DNA of 21,676 nucleotides from JBJHAX01 sp050480705 (lineage in GTDB: Bacteria > Actinomycetota > Nitriliruptoria > Nitriliruptorales > Nitriliruptoraceae). A model generated the notes under the pieces. The model was not told where the DNA came from. It ran no database searches and was given only the letters and a program-made list of their open reading frames with translations. The stretch is taken from assembly GCA_050480705.1 (NCBI GenBank), contig JBJHAX010000034.1:1-21676 (forward strand). Reading direction: 5' to 3'. Below are positions 14,630-21,676 of this stretch, piece after piece. The translations under genes were made by a program, and so were the position numbers. Within the stretch, counting starts at the first letter, position 1, and every line of letters begins with the position of its first letter.

Positions 14630-16302
14630 CCGCGCGCAGGAGGCCGGCGCTGGTCGCCGGCCTCCTGCTGCTCGTTCCCGTCGCCTTCCTGGCGGCGTTC
14701 TTCGTGCTGCCCGTGACCCGCATCGTGTTCACGGGCCTGCGCCCCGACGGGGTGTTCGATCCGAACGCGCTCGCCCGCACCGTCGCGGACCCGTCTGTGC
14801 TGCGCGTCGCATGGTTCACCGTCTGGCAGGCGGCCGTGTCGACGCTGCTGACGCTGCTCGCCGGCGTGCCCGGCGCCTACGTCCTGGCACGCATGCGCTT
14901 TGCGGGCAGGCGCATGCTCCAGTCGGCGGTCACGGTGCCGTTCGTGCTGCCGACCGTCGTGGTCGGATCGGCCTTCCTGGCGCTGCTGGGTCCGCGCAGC
15001 CCCCTCAACGGAGCCCTGGTCGCGCTACTCGGTGACGCGGCGCCGACGATCGACCTGCGACGCACGGTCACCGCGATCCTCATCGCACACGTATTCTTCA
15101 ACTACGCGGTGGTCGTGCGCACGGTCGGAGGGCTGTGGTCGCATCTCGATCCACGCCTCGAGGACGCGGCCCGGGTGATGGGCGCCTCGCGCTGGCAGGC
15201 GTTCCGCGAGGTCTCGCTGCCACTGCTACGGCCTGCGATCTCCTCGGCCGCAGCGATCGTGTTCCTGTTCACGTTCACGTCGTTCGGTGTGGTGCTGATC
15301 CTCGGGGGGCCGGCACGGGCGACGATCGAGGTCGAGATCCACCGTGCGACCACACAGATGCTCGACCTGCAGCTCGCCTCCACCCTCGCGTTGCTGCAGT
15401 TGGCTGCGGTCGTCGCCTCGCTGCTCGTCTACGGGCGTCTGCAACGGCGCGCCACACGCCAACCACTGGTCCGCGCAGACAGCAGCCCGCGTCGTCCGGC
15501 GAGCACCGGTGAACGCGCGTTCCTCGCGGTGAACCTGTTCGTGATGGCAGCACTGCTCGCCGCTCCCCTGATCGTTCTCGCCGAGCGTTCCTTCGCCGTG
15601 GCCGACGGCTACGGGCTCGACCACTACCGGACCCTGTTCAGCGGCGTTCGCGAGACCGTGCTCGCAGTCGCACCGTGGCAGGCCATACGAAACTCCCTGC
15701 TGTTTGCCATCGCAGCGACCGTCATCGCACTGATCGTCGGTGGGCTGGCGTCGATCGCCGCCACGACCGGCGACAACCCGCTGGCACGCGGTGTCGACCG
15801 GGCGCTGATGCTGCCGCTCGGGACGTCCGCGGTCACCATCGGGTTCGGATTCCTCATCGCACTCAACCGGCCACCGCTCGATCTGCGGGGCTCGCTGTGG
15901 CTGGTGCCGATCGCGCAGGCGCTCATCGCGATCCCGTTCGTCGTGCGCACGCTGCTGCCGGTGCTGCGATCGATCGATGTGCGGCTGCGTGAAGCCGCCG
16001 CGGTGCTCGGTGCCACGCCCGGCCGCGTGTGGCGCGAGATCGACCTGCCGATCGTCGGGCGTGCGCTCGCCGTCGCCGCCGGCCTGTCGTTCGCGGTGGC
16101 GCTGGGTGAGTTCGGCGCGACGGTGTTCGTCGCGCGGGCACAGATGCCCACGATGCCGGTGGCGATCTTCAGGTTGCTCGGTCGGCCGGGCATCATCCAC
16201 TTCGGGCAGGCCATGGCGATGTCGACCATCCTCATGGCCGTGACCGCGGCGGCGATCATGACGATCGACCGGCTGCGCGTCGGCCAGGTCGGGCGATTCT
16301 GA
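14605..16302 (+). CDS. thiP: Thiamine ABC transporter, permease (ThiP/FbpB-like fused dimer)
   Basis: A 565-residue integral membrane protein made of two fused permease halves with about twelve hydrophobic segments. Each half carries the EAA loop that contacts the ATPase: EDAARVMGASRWQAFREVSL (near residue 190) and REAAAVLGATPGRVWREIDL (near 465). This double arrangement is usual for ThiP and FbpB. The GTG at 14605 lies inside the end of thiB; a TTG at 14626 that overlaps the thiB stop (TTGA) is an alternative start and would remove 7 residues. The stop overlaps the ATPase start. The thiamine assignment comes from the riboswitch and neighbours; sequence alone would also fit an iron-type permease. 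Confidence 0.9.
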   Translation: MDHDRPALTARRRPALVAGLLLLVPVAFLAAFFVLPVTRIVFTGLRPDGVFDPNALARTVADPSVLRVAWFTVWQAAVSTLLTLLAGVPGAYVLARMRFAGRRMLQSAVTVPFVLPTVVVGSAFLALLGPRSPLNGALVALLGDAAPTIDLRRTVTAILIAHVFFNYAVVVRTVGGLWSHLDPRLEDAARVMGASRWQAFREVSLPLLRPAISSAAAIVFLFTFTSFGVVLILGGPARATIEVEIHRATTQMLDLQLASTLALLQLAAVVASLLVYGRLQRRATRQPLVRADSSPRRPASTGERAFLAVNLFVMAALLAAPLIVLAERSFAVADGYGLDHYRTLFSGVRETVLAVAPWQAIRNSLLFAIAATVIALIVGGLASIAATTGDNPLARGVDRALMLPLGTSAVTIGFGFLIALNRPPLDLRGSLWLVPIAQALIAIPFVVRTLLPVLRSIDVRLREAAAVLGATPGRVWREIDLPIVGRALAVAAGLSFAVALGEFGATVFVARAQMPTMPVAIFRLLGRPGIIHFGQAMAMSTILMAVTAAAIMTIDRLRVGQVGRF

Positions 16303-17516
16303 TGACGAGCACCGGAACGCGTGTCGAGGTGCAGGAGCTGACCGTGCGCTACGGGGCGTTGCGGGCCGTCGACGAGCTCGATCTGCACGCCGAGGCGGGC
16401 GAGATCCTTGCGGTGCTCGGACCCAGCGGCTGCGGGAAGTCCACGCTGCTACGCACGATCGCCGGCCTGGAACGCCCGGCTGCCGGGCGTGTCCTTCTCG
16501 GCGGACGCGACGTCACCGCGCTTCGACCCGACCAGCGTGGCGTCGGCCTGATGTTCCAGGACCACGTGCTCTTCCCCCATCGCAGCGTCGCCGAGAACGT
16601 CGCCTTCGGCCTGCGGATGCGCCGGATGCCGCGCTCCGACATCGACGCGCGTGTCCACGAGGTGCTCGGGCTGGTCGATCTCGACGGCACGGCGTCCCGC
16701 GACGTCGCCGAACTCTCCGGTGGCGAGAAGCAGCGTGTCGCGCTGGCTCGCGCCATCGCGCCCGAACCGGGCCTGCTGATGCTCGACGAACCGCTGGGCT
16801 CGCTGGATCGTGCGTTGCGCCAGCATCTGCTCGAGCAGCTTCCGGGCATGCTCCGCTCGCTGGGCACGACCGTGCTGTACGTGACCCACGACCAGGACGA
16901 AGCGCTCGCCTTCGCTGACCACGTTGCGGTCATGCGATCGGGCCGGCTGGTCCAGCGCGACCGGCCTGACCGCTTGTGGCGCGAACCCAACGACGAGTTC
17001 GTCGCCCGATTCATCGGGCTCGACCAGGTCTTCGAGGTCGAGCACGGACCCGACGGTCTGATCCGCACCCCGTTCGGTGACCTGGATCTGCGTCGATACG
17101 CCTCGCAGGCACCCGGCGCCGAGGATGACGTCACCCTCCGGCTCGTCCTGCTCGCCGACGCGGTCCGGTTGGCCTCGGCAGCGACCTCAGGCGCGGCTGA
17201 TGCGCCGGATCCTGCAACGGAGGTGGAGATCGACGGACGCGTCACCGCCCGACGGTTCGCGTCGGATCACGTTGCCGTCGAGGTCGCAACCGACGCTGGT
17301 CCGTCGGTGCGCGTGGCGGTCTGGCGTGGCGCAGGTCCGGCGGTCGACGAGCGTGTGCGGCTCGTCGTCGACCTGACCGCGACGCGGCTGGTGCCTGCCG
17401 CCGGTCCCCTCGACGAGGCAGCCGCCAGCAGGCACCGTGGGATCGTCACCGGATCGTCCACGGACAGCACCGCAGACGGCCGGGGTCGGTTCAGGCGAGG
17501 CTCGCCGCGACGCTGA
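16302..17516 (+). CDS. thiQ: Thiamine ABC transporter, ATP-binding protein with long C-terminal extension
   Basis: A 404-residue ATPase. The first 235 residues hold a complete nucleotide-binding domain: Walker A GPSGCGKSTLL, Q-loop LMFQDHVLFPH, signature LSGGEKQRVALARA, Walker B LLMLDEPLGSLD, and the H-loop VTHDQDEA. Residues about 240-365 resemble a TOBE-like beta domain (VFEVEHGPDGLIRTPFGDLDL, EVEIDGRVTARRFASDHVAVEVA), and a polar Arg/Ser tail follows. Classical ThiQ stops near 230 residues, so this is closer in size to FbpC or PotA. It starts in a TGATG overlap with thiP. Its last 26 bases overlap the 3' end of the convergent osmC gene. Thiamine specificity is inferred from operon context. 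Confidence 0.88.
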   Translation: MTSTGTRVEVQELTVRYGALRAVDELDLHAEAGEILAVLGPSGCGKSTLLRTIAGLERPAAGRVLLGGRDVTALRPDQRGVGLMFQDHVLFPHRSVAENVAFGLRMRRMPRSDIDARVHEVLGLVDLDGTASRDVAELSGGEKQRVALARAIAPEPGLLMLDEPLGSLDRALRQHLLEQLPGMLRSLGTTVLYVTHDQDEALAFADHVAVMRSGRLVQRDRPDRLWREPNDEFVARFIGLDQVFEVEHGPDGLIRTPFGDLDLRRYASQAPGAEDDVTLRLVLLADAVRLASAATSGAADAPDPATEVEIDGRVTARRFASDHVAVEVATDAGPSVRVAVWRGAGPAVDERVRLVVDLTATRLVPAAGPLDEAAASRHRGIVTGSSTDSTADGRGRFRRGSPRR

Positions 17517-17919
17517 TGTCGACGTTGCCGGCCAGCGCCTTGGAGATCGGGCAGCCGTCCTTCGCCGCGGCGGCCGCCTCCTGAAGGTTGGCGTCATCGA
17601 GGCCGTCAGCGCTCACCTTGACCTCGAGCGCGCTCGTGGTGACACCCGTTCCAGGCACGAACGTCACCGTCGCAGACGTCTCGATACGCCCGGGAGCCGC
17701 ACCCCGGTCGGCGAGCTGCTTGGACAGGGCCATAGAGAAACACGACGCGTGCGCGCCGGCGAGCATCTCCTCGGGGCTGGTGCGCCCGTCGGGGTCCTCT
17801 GCTCGCGACGGCCAGGACACCGGAAGTTCTCCCCCCAGGCCGGAGGACGCGAAGGTCACAGTGCCGTTGCCTTCGAAGAGGTCGCCCTCCCAGGTCACGG
17901 ATGCACGGCGATCGGTCAT
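17491..17919 (-). CDS. osmC: OsmC-family peroxiredoxin
   Basis: A 142-residue protein (E. coli OsmC has 143) that reduces organic hydroperoxides with two redox cysteines. The peroxidatic Cys is in GAHASCFSMALS near residue 60, and the resolving Cys in DGCPISKAL near residue 125. The N-terminus RRASVTWEGDLFEGNGTVTF and the RTSPEEMLAGAH segment are typical. The ATG at 17919 was chosen for its GGGAGAA and because known OsmC proteins start here; an open extension to 17976 covers the regulatory palindrome. Its 3' end overlaps thiQ on the other strand by 26 bases. A perfect palindrome sits 48 bp upstream and may be an operator. Confidence 0.92.
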   Translation of the reverse strand: MTDRRASVTWEGDLFEGNGTVTFASSGLGGELPVSWPSRAEDPDGRTSPEEMLAGAHASCFSMALSKQLADRGAAPGRIETSATVTFVPGTGVTTSALEVKVSADGLDDANLQEAAAAAKDGCPISKALAGNVDISVAASLA

Positions 17920-17966
17920 GTCGTTCTCCCTGTCGAAATTCTCGGACTCGATATCCCGCAACGCGG

Positions 17967-17980
17967 GCGTGTGCACACGC
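17967..17980. promoter_or_regulatory. Perfect 14-bp palindrome upstream of osmC
   Basis: GCGTGTGCACACGC reads identically on both strands. It lies 48 bp before the osmC start, beside a second inverted repeat (CCCGC-AAC-GCGGG, 17954-17966), and would cover the -35 zone if GATATC at about 17949-17954 serves as -10. This placement suits a repressor or activator of osmC. The cognate protein is unknown and the motif does not resemble the AT-rich OhrR operator. Confidence 0.4.
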
Positions 17981-17999
17981 TACTGCGAAGCCGACACCG

Positions 18000-18027
18000 G
18001 GGCAGGTGGCCGCGGGCCGGCCTGCCC
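18000..18027 (-). terminator. Hairpin terminator after the MoeZ-like gene
   Basis: Nested stems: GGGCAGG (18000-18006) with CCTGCCC (18021-18027), and GGCC (18008-18011) with GGCC (18015-18018). It starts 11 bp past the minus-strand stop codon at 18039 and separates this gene from osmC. No T-tract. Confidence 0.6.
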
Positions 18028-18038
18028 GCTGACGCGCC

Positions 18039-19214
18039 TCAGTAGGTGGGAATGCTCGGGTCGACCTGGCGCGCATAGGCGTTGATCCCGCCACGCATCG
18101 AACGCGCCCGAAGGCCTGCGCCGCGCAGCAGCTGGGTCGACTCGAGCGAGCGCACACCCGACAGGCACTGCACGACGTAGTCCTTGGTCGGGTCGAGTTC
18201 CGAAAGTCTGCCCGCCAGGCTGTCCTTGGGGATCAGCACGGACCCTGGGATGCGATTGATCTCGTACTCGTGAGGTTCGCGCACGTCGATGAGGACCACG
18301 TCGGGCTTGTCGGCGATCTCGGCGTACTCGGTCGGCAGGATCTCCAGGTCCGCGGTCGACAGGTCCGCTTCGACCGTCCGGTCGTGGGCGGGCATGCCAC
18401 AGAACTCCTCGTAGTCGATGAGTTCGGTCACCGTCGGGTTCTGCCCACACACTGGGCAGTCGGGGTCCTTGTTGACCTTGACGTACACCCAGCGCTGTTC
18501 GAGCGCGTCGTAGAGGCCCAGCCGGCCGATCATCGGGTTGCCGATGCCGGTGAGCACCTTGATGCCCTCGATGCCCTGTGCGGTGCCGATGTGCCCGGCC
18601 ATGATCCCGAGCACGCCACCTTCGGCGCAGTTGGGCACCATGCCCGGCGGGGGCGGTTCCGGGAACATGCACCGGTAGCAGGGACCCTGCTCGGCCCAGA
18701 ACACGCTCAGTTGTCCCTCGAAACGGAAGATCGATCCGTAGACGTTGGGCTTGCCGAGCAGCACGCACGCGTCGTTGACGAGGTAGCGGGTCGGGAAGTT
18801 GTCGGTGCCATCGATGACGAGGTCGTATTCGGCGATGATGTCGAGCGCGTTGTCGGAGGTCAGGAAGGTGCGGTGCTCACGGACTTCGACGAACGGGTTG
18901 ATGTCCTCGATCGAAGCGCGTGCGGAGTCCACCTTGTGCACGCCGATGTCGGACGTTCCGTGGATGACCTGTCGCTGCAGGTTCGAAGCGTCGACCACGT
19001 CGTCGTCGACGAGTCCGATGGTGCCCACACCTGCGGCGGCCAGATAGAGCGCAAGCGGCGACCCCAGCCCGCCGGTCCCCACGAGCAGCACGCGCGCGGC
19101 CTTGAGCCGTTCCTGGCCCGGCATCCCCACGTCGGGGATGATCAGGTGGCGGCTGTAGCGCGCGATCTCTTCGGCGCTGAGCGGCTCACGTCGTTCGACG
19201 GCGGGACGAACCAC
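18039..19214 (-). CDS. moeZ: MoeZ-like sulfur-carrier adenylyltransferase/sulfurtransferase (ThiF/MoeB + rhodanese)
   Basis: A 391-residue two-domain enzyme, the size of mycobacterial MoeZ (392). The first 260 residues are a ThiF/MoeB E1-like domain: YSRHLIIPDVG, the ATP loop LLVGTGGLGSPLALYLAAAG, DDDVVDASNLQRQVIHG, DGTDNFPTRYLVND, and two CxxC pairs (CYRCM, CPVCG) for structural zinc. The last 110 residues form a rhodanese domain, LIDVREPHEYEINRIPGS, with its persulfide Cys in VVQCLSGVRS. It activates the C-terminus of a small ubiquitin-like carrier (MoaD, ThiS or CysO type) and loads sulfur on it; no carrier gene is in the window. Two in-frame GTGs compete: 19220 lies only 2 bp from the GGAG, 19214 lies 8 bp from it, so 19214 is preferred. 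It is in the same direction as the suf genes, 220 bp downstream of them. Confidence 0.9.
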   Translation of the reverse strand: MVRPAVERREPLSAEEIARYSRHLIIPDVGMPGQERLKAARVLLVGTGGLGSPLALYLAAAGVGTIGLVDDDVVDASNLQRQVIHGTSDIGVHKVDSARASIEDINPFVEVREHRTFLTSDNALDIIAEYDLVIDGTDNFPTRYLVNDACVLLGKPNVYGSIFRFEGQLSVFWAEQGPCYRCMFPEPPPPGMVPNCAEGGVLGIMAGHIGTAQGIEGIKVLTGIGNPMIGRLGLYDALEQRWVYVKVNKDPDCPVCGQNPTVTELIDYEEFCGMPAHDRTVEADLSTADLEILPTEYAEIADKPDVVLIDVREPHEYEINRIPGSVLIPKDSLAGRLSELDPTKDYVVQCLSGVRSLESTQLLRGAGLRARSMRGGINAYARQVDPSIPTY

Positions 19215-19220
19215 GGACAC

Positions 19221-19441
19221 ATCTCCTCATTGCTCACATACGTCGGTTGCAGGCGCCGGCGTCAACGGACCACATGGTCGGGCGCGAAACATCGCCAGCA
19301 GGCCTGCGGGGCGTGGATCGTGCGGCACGCCATGCAGCGGCCGGGCGGCGGACGTTCCGGTCACGTCCAAGTGTCGGCAGTGCGCCGTCATCCACGCCGA
19401 ACAGCCAGTGGAAACAGTGCTAATTCCACCAATGGTTCGGG
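19221..19441. other. Intergenic region between sufT and the MoeZ-like gene
   Basis: The 220-bp gap holds a possible minus-strand promoter for moeZ: TTGACG (19265-19260) followed 17-19 bp later by a poor -10 around TATGTG (19240-19235), close to the GGAG. It also holds an open stretch (minus strand, 19360-19262) that reads as a two-CxxC zinc-ribbon-like peptide but has no start codon before its first Cys. No gene is called. Confidence 0.35.
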
Positions 19442-19915
19442 TCAGACGTTCATGCCCATCGCGCGCAGTTCTTCACGCACATAGTCGGCGATCATGTCGG
19501 TTGACCAGGGCGGGGTGAACGTGAACTCGACGTCGACATGGTCGACACCCGGCATCGCACCGAGGATCACCGAGCATTGCTGGTGGATGACCTCGGTCAG
19601 CGGGCACCCCATCGTCGTCAGCGTCATGCGCACGTGGACGTGTCCGCGCTCGGGTTTGAGCACCTCGTAGACCAGTCCGAGATCGACGATGTTGTAGCCG
19701 ATCTCGGGGTCGACGACGGCGCGCAGCGCGTTGAACAGCGCATCCGAGGACGGCATGCCGTCGTCTTCGAGGGGCAGGTCCGCGAACGGATGCTCGGAAC
19801 GGCTCTGTTCGTCGGGCTCGCCGGTCGGGGTGTCGGCCGCGGGCACCACCTCGTCGGCCGTGCCGTCCGCGACGTCGTCGCGGACCGAGCCCATGGTGGA
19901 AGGTTCGGTGGCCAC
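19442..19915 (-). CDS. sufT: SufT / MIP18-family (DUF59) iron-sulfur assembly protein
   Basis: A 157-residue protein. Residues 1-50 are a low-complexity acidic extension. From about residue 55 the MIP18/DUF59 domain follows: LFNALRAVVDPEIGYNIVDL, GLVYEV, MTLTTMGCPLTEVIHQQC with the conserved Cys, and FTFTPPWSTDMIADYVREEL. Proteins of this family help maturation of iron-sulfur proteins and are commonly encoded at the end of actinobacterial and Gram-positive suf operons. The GTG at 19915 has GGAGG 6 bp upstream, ruling out the longer open frame that overlaps sufU. It lies 10 bp after sufU, so the two are almost certainly cotranscribed. The acidic N-terminal extension is longer than in minimal SufT proteins. 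Confidence 0.88.
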   Translation of the reverse strand: MATEPSTMGSVRDDVADGTADEVVPAADTPTGEPDEQSRSEHPFADLPLEDDGMPSSDALFNALRAVVDPEIGYNIVDLGLVYEVLKPERGHVHVRMTLTTMGCPLTEVIHQQCSVILGAMPGVDHVDVEFTFTPPWSTDMIADYVREELRAMGMNV

Positions 19916-19925
19916 GTGACTCCTC

Positions 19926-20393
19926 CTAGGCGTCATCGTGCGTGACGGAATGGGCAGACGCACCCTGCAGGTGGGTTTCGATGGCGTCACGCACCGCCAT
20001 CCATCCCAGCAGCGCGCACTTGACGCGCACCGGGAACTTCGCGACGCCCTGGAAGGCGACGCCGTCGCCGAGGTCGTCGAGCCGTGCCGGCTCCTCACCG
20101 TGCATCATGCGGCGGAACTCCTCGGCGAGTTCCAGCACGTCGTCGAGCGCGCGCCCGGTCACCGCCTGGGTCATCGCCGACGCCGACGCCTGGCTGATCG
20201 AACAGCCGTCGCCGTCGAAGACCACTGCGTCCAGGGTGCCATCCCCGACACGGATCCGCAGGTCCATCTCGTCGCCACACAGCGGGTTCGAGTGGTGCAC
20301 GTGCACGCTCTCGCCGTCGAGCGTGGGCGCACGGTTCTTGGGCTTGCGGTAATGGTCCAGGATGATGTCCTGGTACAGATCGTCCATCGTCAT
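19926..20393 (-). CDS. sufU: Iron-sulfur cluster assembly sulfurtransferase SufU
   Basis: A 155-residue zinc-dependent sulfurtransferase that accepts persulfide sulfur from SufS and passes it to the SufBCD scaffold. The zinc and active-site residues are present: Cys39 and Asp41 (NPLCGDE), Cys64 (GDGCSIS) and Cys126 (RVKCALLGW). Spacing is identical to Bacillus subtilis SufU (Cys41, Asp43, Cys66, Cys128), including the insertion that separates SufU from IscU. The ATG at 20393 is preceded by GAGGA 8 bp upstream. It follows sufS by 21 bp in the same direction. Confidence 0.95.
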   Translation of the reverse strand: MTMDDLYQDIILDHYRKPKNRAPTLDGESVHVHHSNPLCGDEMDLRIRVGDGTLDAVVFDGDGCSISQASASAMTQAVTGRALDDVLELAEEFRRMMHGEEPARLDDLGDGVAFQGVAKFPVRVKCALLGWMAVRDAIETHLQGASAHSVTHDDA

Positions 20394-20414
20394 GATCGGG
20401 TCCTCACACCACGC

Positions 20415-21647
20415 TCACCGGGCGAAGAAGTCGCGAGCGGCCGTGATCCCGTCGATCAGCGGCTCGATGTCGTCGTCGTCGTTGTAGACGTGCACGCTGG
20501 CGCGTGCGGTCGCGTTCACACCCAGCTCGCGCATCAGCGGTTTCGCGCAGTGGTGGCCCACGCGCACACACACGCCGCGCGATCCCAGCAGCGAACCGAC
20601 ATCGTGCGGGTGCACGCCGTCGATCGCGAAGGAGACCGTGCCGCTGCGCACGTCGAGATCGCGTGGCCCGTGGATCTCGACGCCGTCGACGCCGTCGAGC
20701 GCATCCAGCATGGCGGCGACCAGGCGTCGCTCGTGGGCTCGCACCGCCTGCATGCCGAGACCATCGAGCACATCGACCGCTGCAGCCAGGCCCGCGGCTT
20801 CCGCGATCATCGGAGTTCCCGCCTCGAACTTGTGCGGCACGTCGTTCCAGGTCGCACCGTCGAGGGTGACGTCGCGGATCATGTCACCGCCGGCCAGGAA
20901 CGGATCCATCGACTCGAGCAGTTCGGGTCGTGCGATCAGCGCGCCGATCCCGGTGGGCCCGAGCATCTTGTGTCCGGTGACGGCGTAGAAATCGACGTCG
21001 AGGGCGCCGACGTCGACCGGCAGGTGCGGCGCGGCCTGCGTGCCGTCCACATGGATGATCGCGTCCGGACGGGCTGTACGCGCCAGGTCACGCACCGCAG
21101 CGACGTCGTTGATCGTGCCCAGGACGTTTGAGACGTGGCCGACGGCGACGAACCTCACGCGGCCATCGGCCACGAGCTGCTCGGCCGCAGCCAGGTCGAG
21201 CGTGCCGTCGCCGGTCAACGGCACGTGGCGGACCTCGAAGCCGAGGTCGCGCGCCGCATAGGTGAACGGCACGTGGTTGGCGTGATGCTCCATGACCGTG
21301 GTCAGAAGCGCGTCGTCGGGACCGAGGTTGCGACGCACCCACGCATAGGCGACGAGATTGCATGCCTCGGTGGCGTTCTTGGTGAACACCACCCCGCGCG
21401 GATCGGCGCCGAGGAACGACGCGAGCTTGGTCCGCGCGGACTCGAACAGGTCGGTGGCTTCCTCGGCGAGCGAGTAGACGCCGCGATTGACGTTGGAACG
21501 ACACCAGCGGTAGTAGTGGTCCATGGCGTCGAGCACGGCCAACGGCGTCTGCGAGCTCGCAGCCGAGTCGAGATAGACGAGCCGTTGCCCGTCGATCTCA
21601 CGCGCAAGGGTGGGGAACTCCTTGCGCAACGTCGGCACGTCGAACAT
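20415..21647 (-). CDS. sufS: Cysteine desulfurase SufS
   Basis: A 410-residue PLP enzyme that converts cysteine to alanine and a protein persulfide, the sulfur source for iron-sulfur cluster assembly. Key parts are VYLDSAASSQTPLAVLDAM, TKNATEACNLVAYAW, EHHANHVPF, the PLP-binding Lys227 in VTGHKMLGPTGIG, and the catalytic Cys367 in GHHCAKPLMRELG, at positions near those of B. subtilis SufS. Length and motifs are those of group II (SufS) desulfurases. The ATG at 21647 has GAGGT upstream. It is the first complete suf gene in the window; sufB, sufD and sufC are commonly found upstream in this direction and would lie past the right edge. Confidence 0.96.
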   Translation of the reverse strand: MFDVPTLRKEFPTLAREIDGQRLVYLDSAASSQTPLAVLDAMDHYYRWCRSNVNRGVYSLAEEATDLFESARTKLASFLGADPRGVVFTKNATEACNLVAYAWVRRNLGPDDALLTTVMEHHANHVPFTYAARDLGFEVRHVPLTGDGTLDLAAAEQLVADGRVRFVAVGHVSNVLGTINDVAAVRDLARTARPDAIIHVDGTQAAPHLPVDVGALDVDFYAVTGHKMLGPTGIGALIARPELLESMDPFLAGGDMIRDVTLDGATWNDVPHKFEAGTPMIAEAAGLAAAVDVLDGLGMQAVRAHERRLVAAMLDALDGVDGVEIHGPRDLDVRSGTVSFAIDGVHPHDVGSLLGSRGVCVRVGHHCAKPLMRELGVNATARASVHVYNDDDDIEPLIDGITAARDFFAR

Positions 21648-21676
21648 CGCTACCTCGGAGTCGTTAACCCACCTAT

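Overview
The window is dense, GC-rich and composed almost entirely of coding sequence. GTG starts are frequent, neighbouring genes often overlap at start/stop codons, and the gene content is actinobacterial: DosR/DosS-type oxygen sensing, an RskA-type anti-sigma factor, SufS/SufU/SufT and a MoeZ-like enzyme. I place it in the Actinomycetota. A deep-branching lineage such as Nitriliruptoria or Acidimicrobiia is possible, but the sequence alone does not settle the class. No tRNA, rRNA, insertion sequence, phage gene or CRISPR array was seen.

Left part (1-2530): a minus-strand DsbA-like gene runs off the left edge. Next is a minus-strand operon of ECF sigma factor, anti-sigma factor and a lipoprotein of the secreted-repeat (Lipoprotein_15) family. 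It ends in a strong hairpin (431-470). An ECF-type promoter (TGAACC-N17-CGTCC) lies upstream of the sigma gene and suggests autoregulation.

Centre-left (2620-10636): phosphoenolpyruvate carboxylase is followed by what looks like a compact oxygen/NO/redox-response island. It holds a DosS-like double-GAF histidine kinase with the heme-ligand His and distal Tyr conserved, and a DosR-like response regulator on the other strand. Around them are an SRPBCC-fold protein, a PPOX-fold flavoprotein and a secreted copper oxidase with an extra cupredoxin domain. Sites resembling the mycobacterial DosR box (GGGACTTTNGNCCC) sit upstream of the SRPBCC, PPOX and copper-oxidase genes. Two tandem sites 22 bp apart precede the oxidase. 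This local DosR-type regulon is the most interesting part of the window.

Centre (10642-12612): a minus-strand gene encodes a membrane-anchored fusion of a lipase-like alpha/beta hydrolase with a C-terminal M15 (VanY-like) zinc peptidase.

Centre-right (12679-17516): a TPP riboswitch precedes a tightly overlapping thiamine salvage operon: thiamine pyrophosphokinase, then the ThiB-, ThiP- and ThiQ-like subunits of a thiamine-type ABC importer. The ribosome-binding site of the first gene lies in the 3' strand of the aptamer.

Right part (17491-21676), all minus strand: an OsmC peroxidase converges on and overlaps the ABC ATPase gene. Then come a MoeZ-like adenylyltransferase/rhodanese and the sufS-sufU-sufT set for iron-sulfur cluster assembly, whose upstream part lies beyond the right edge.
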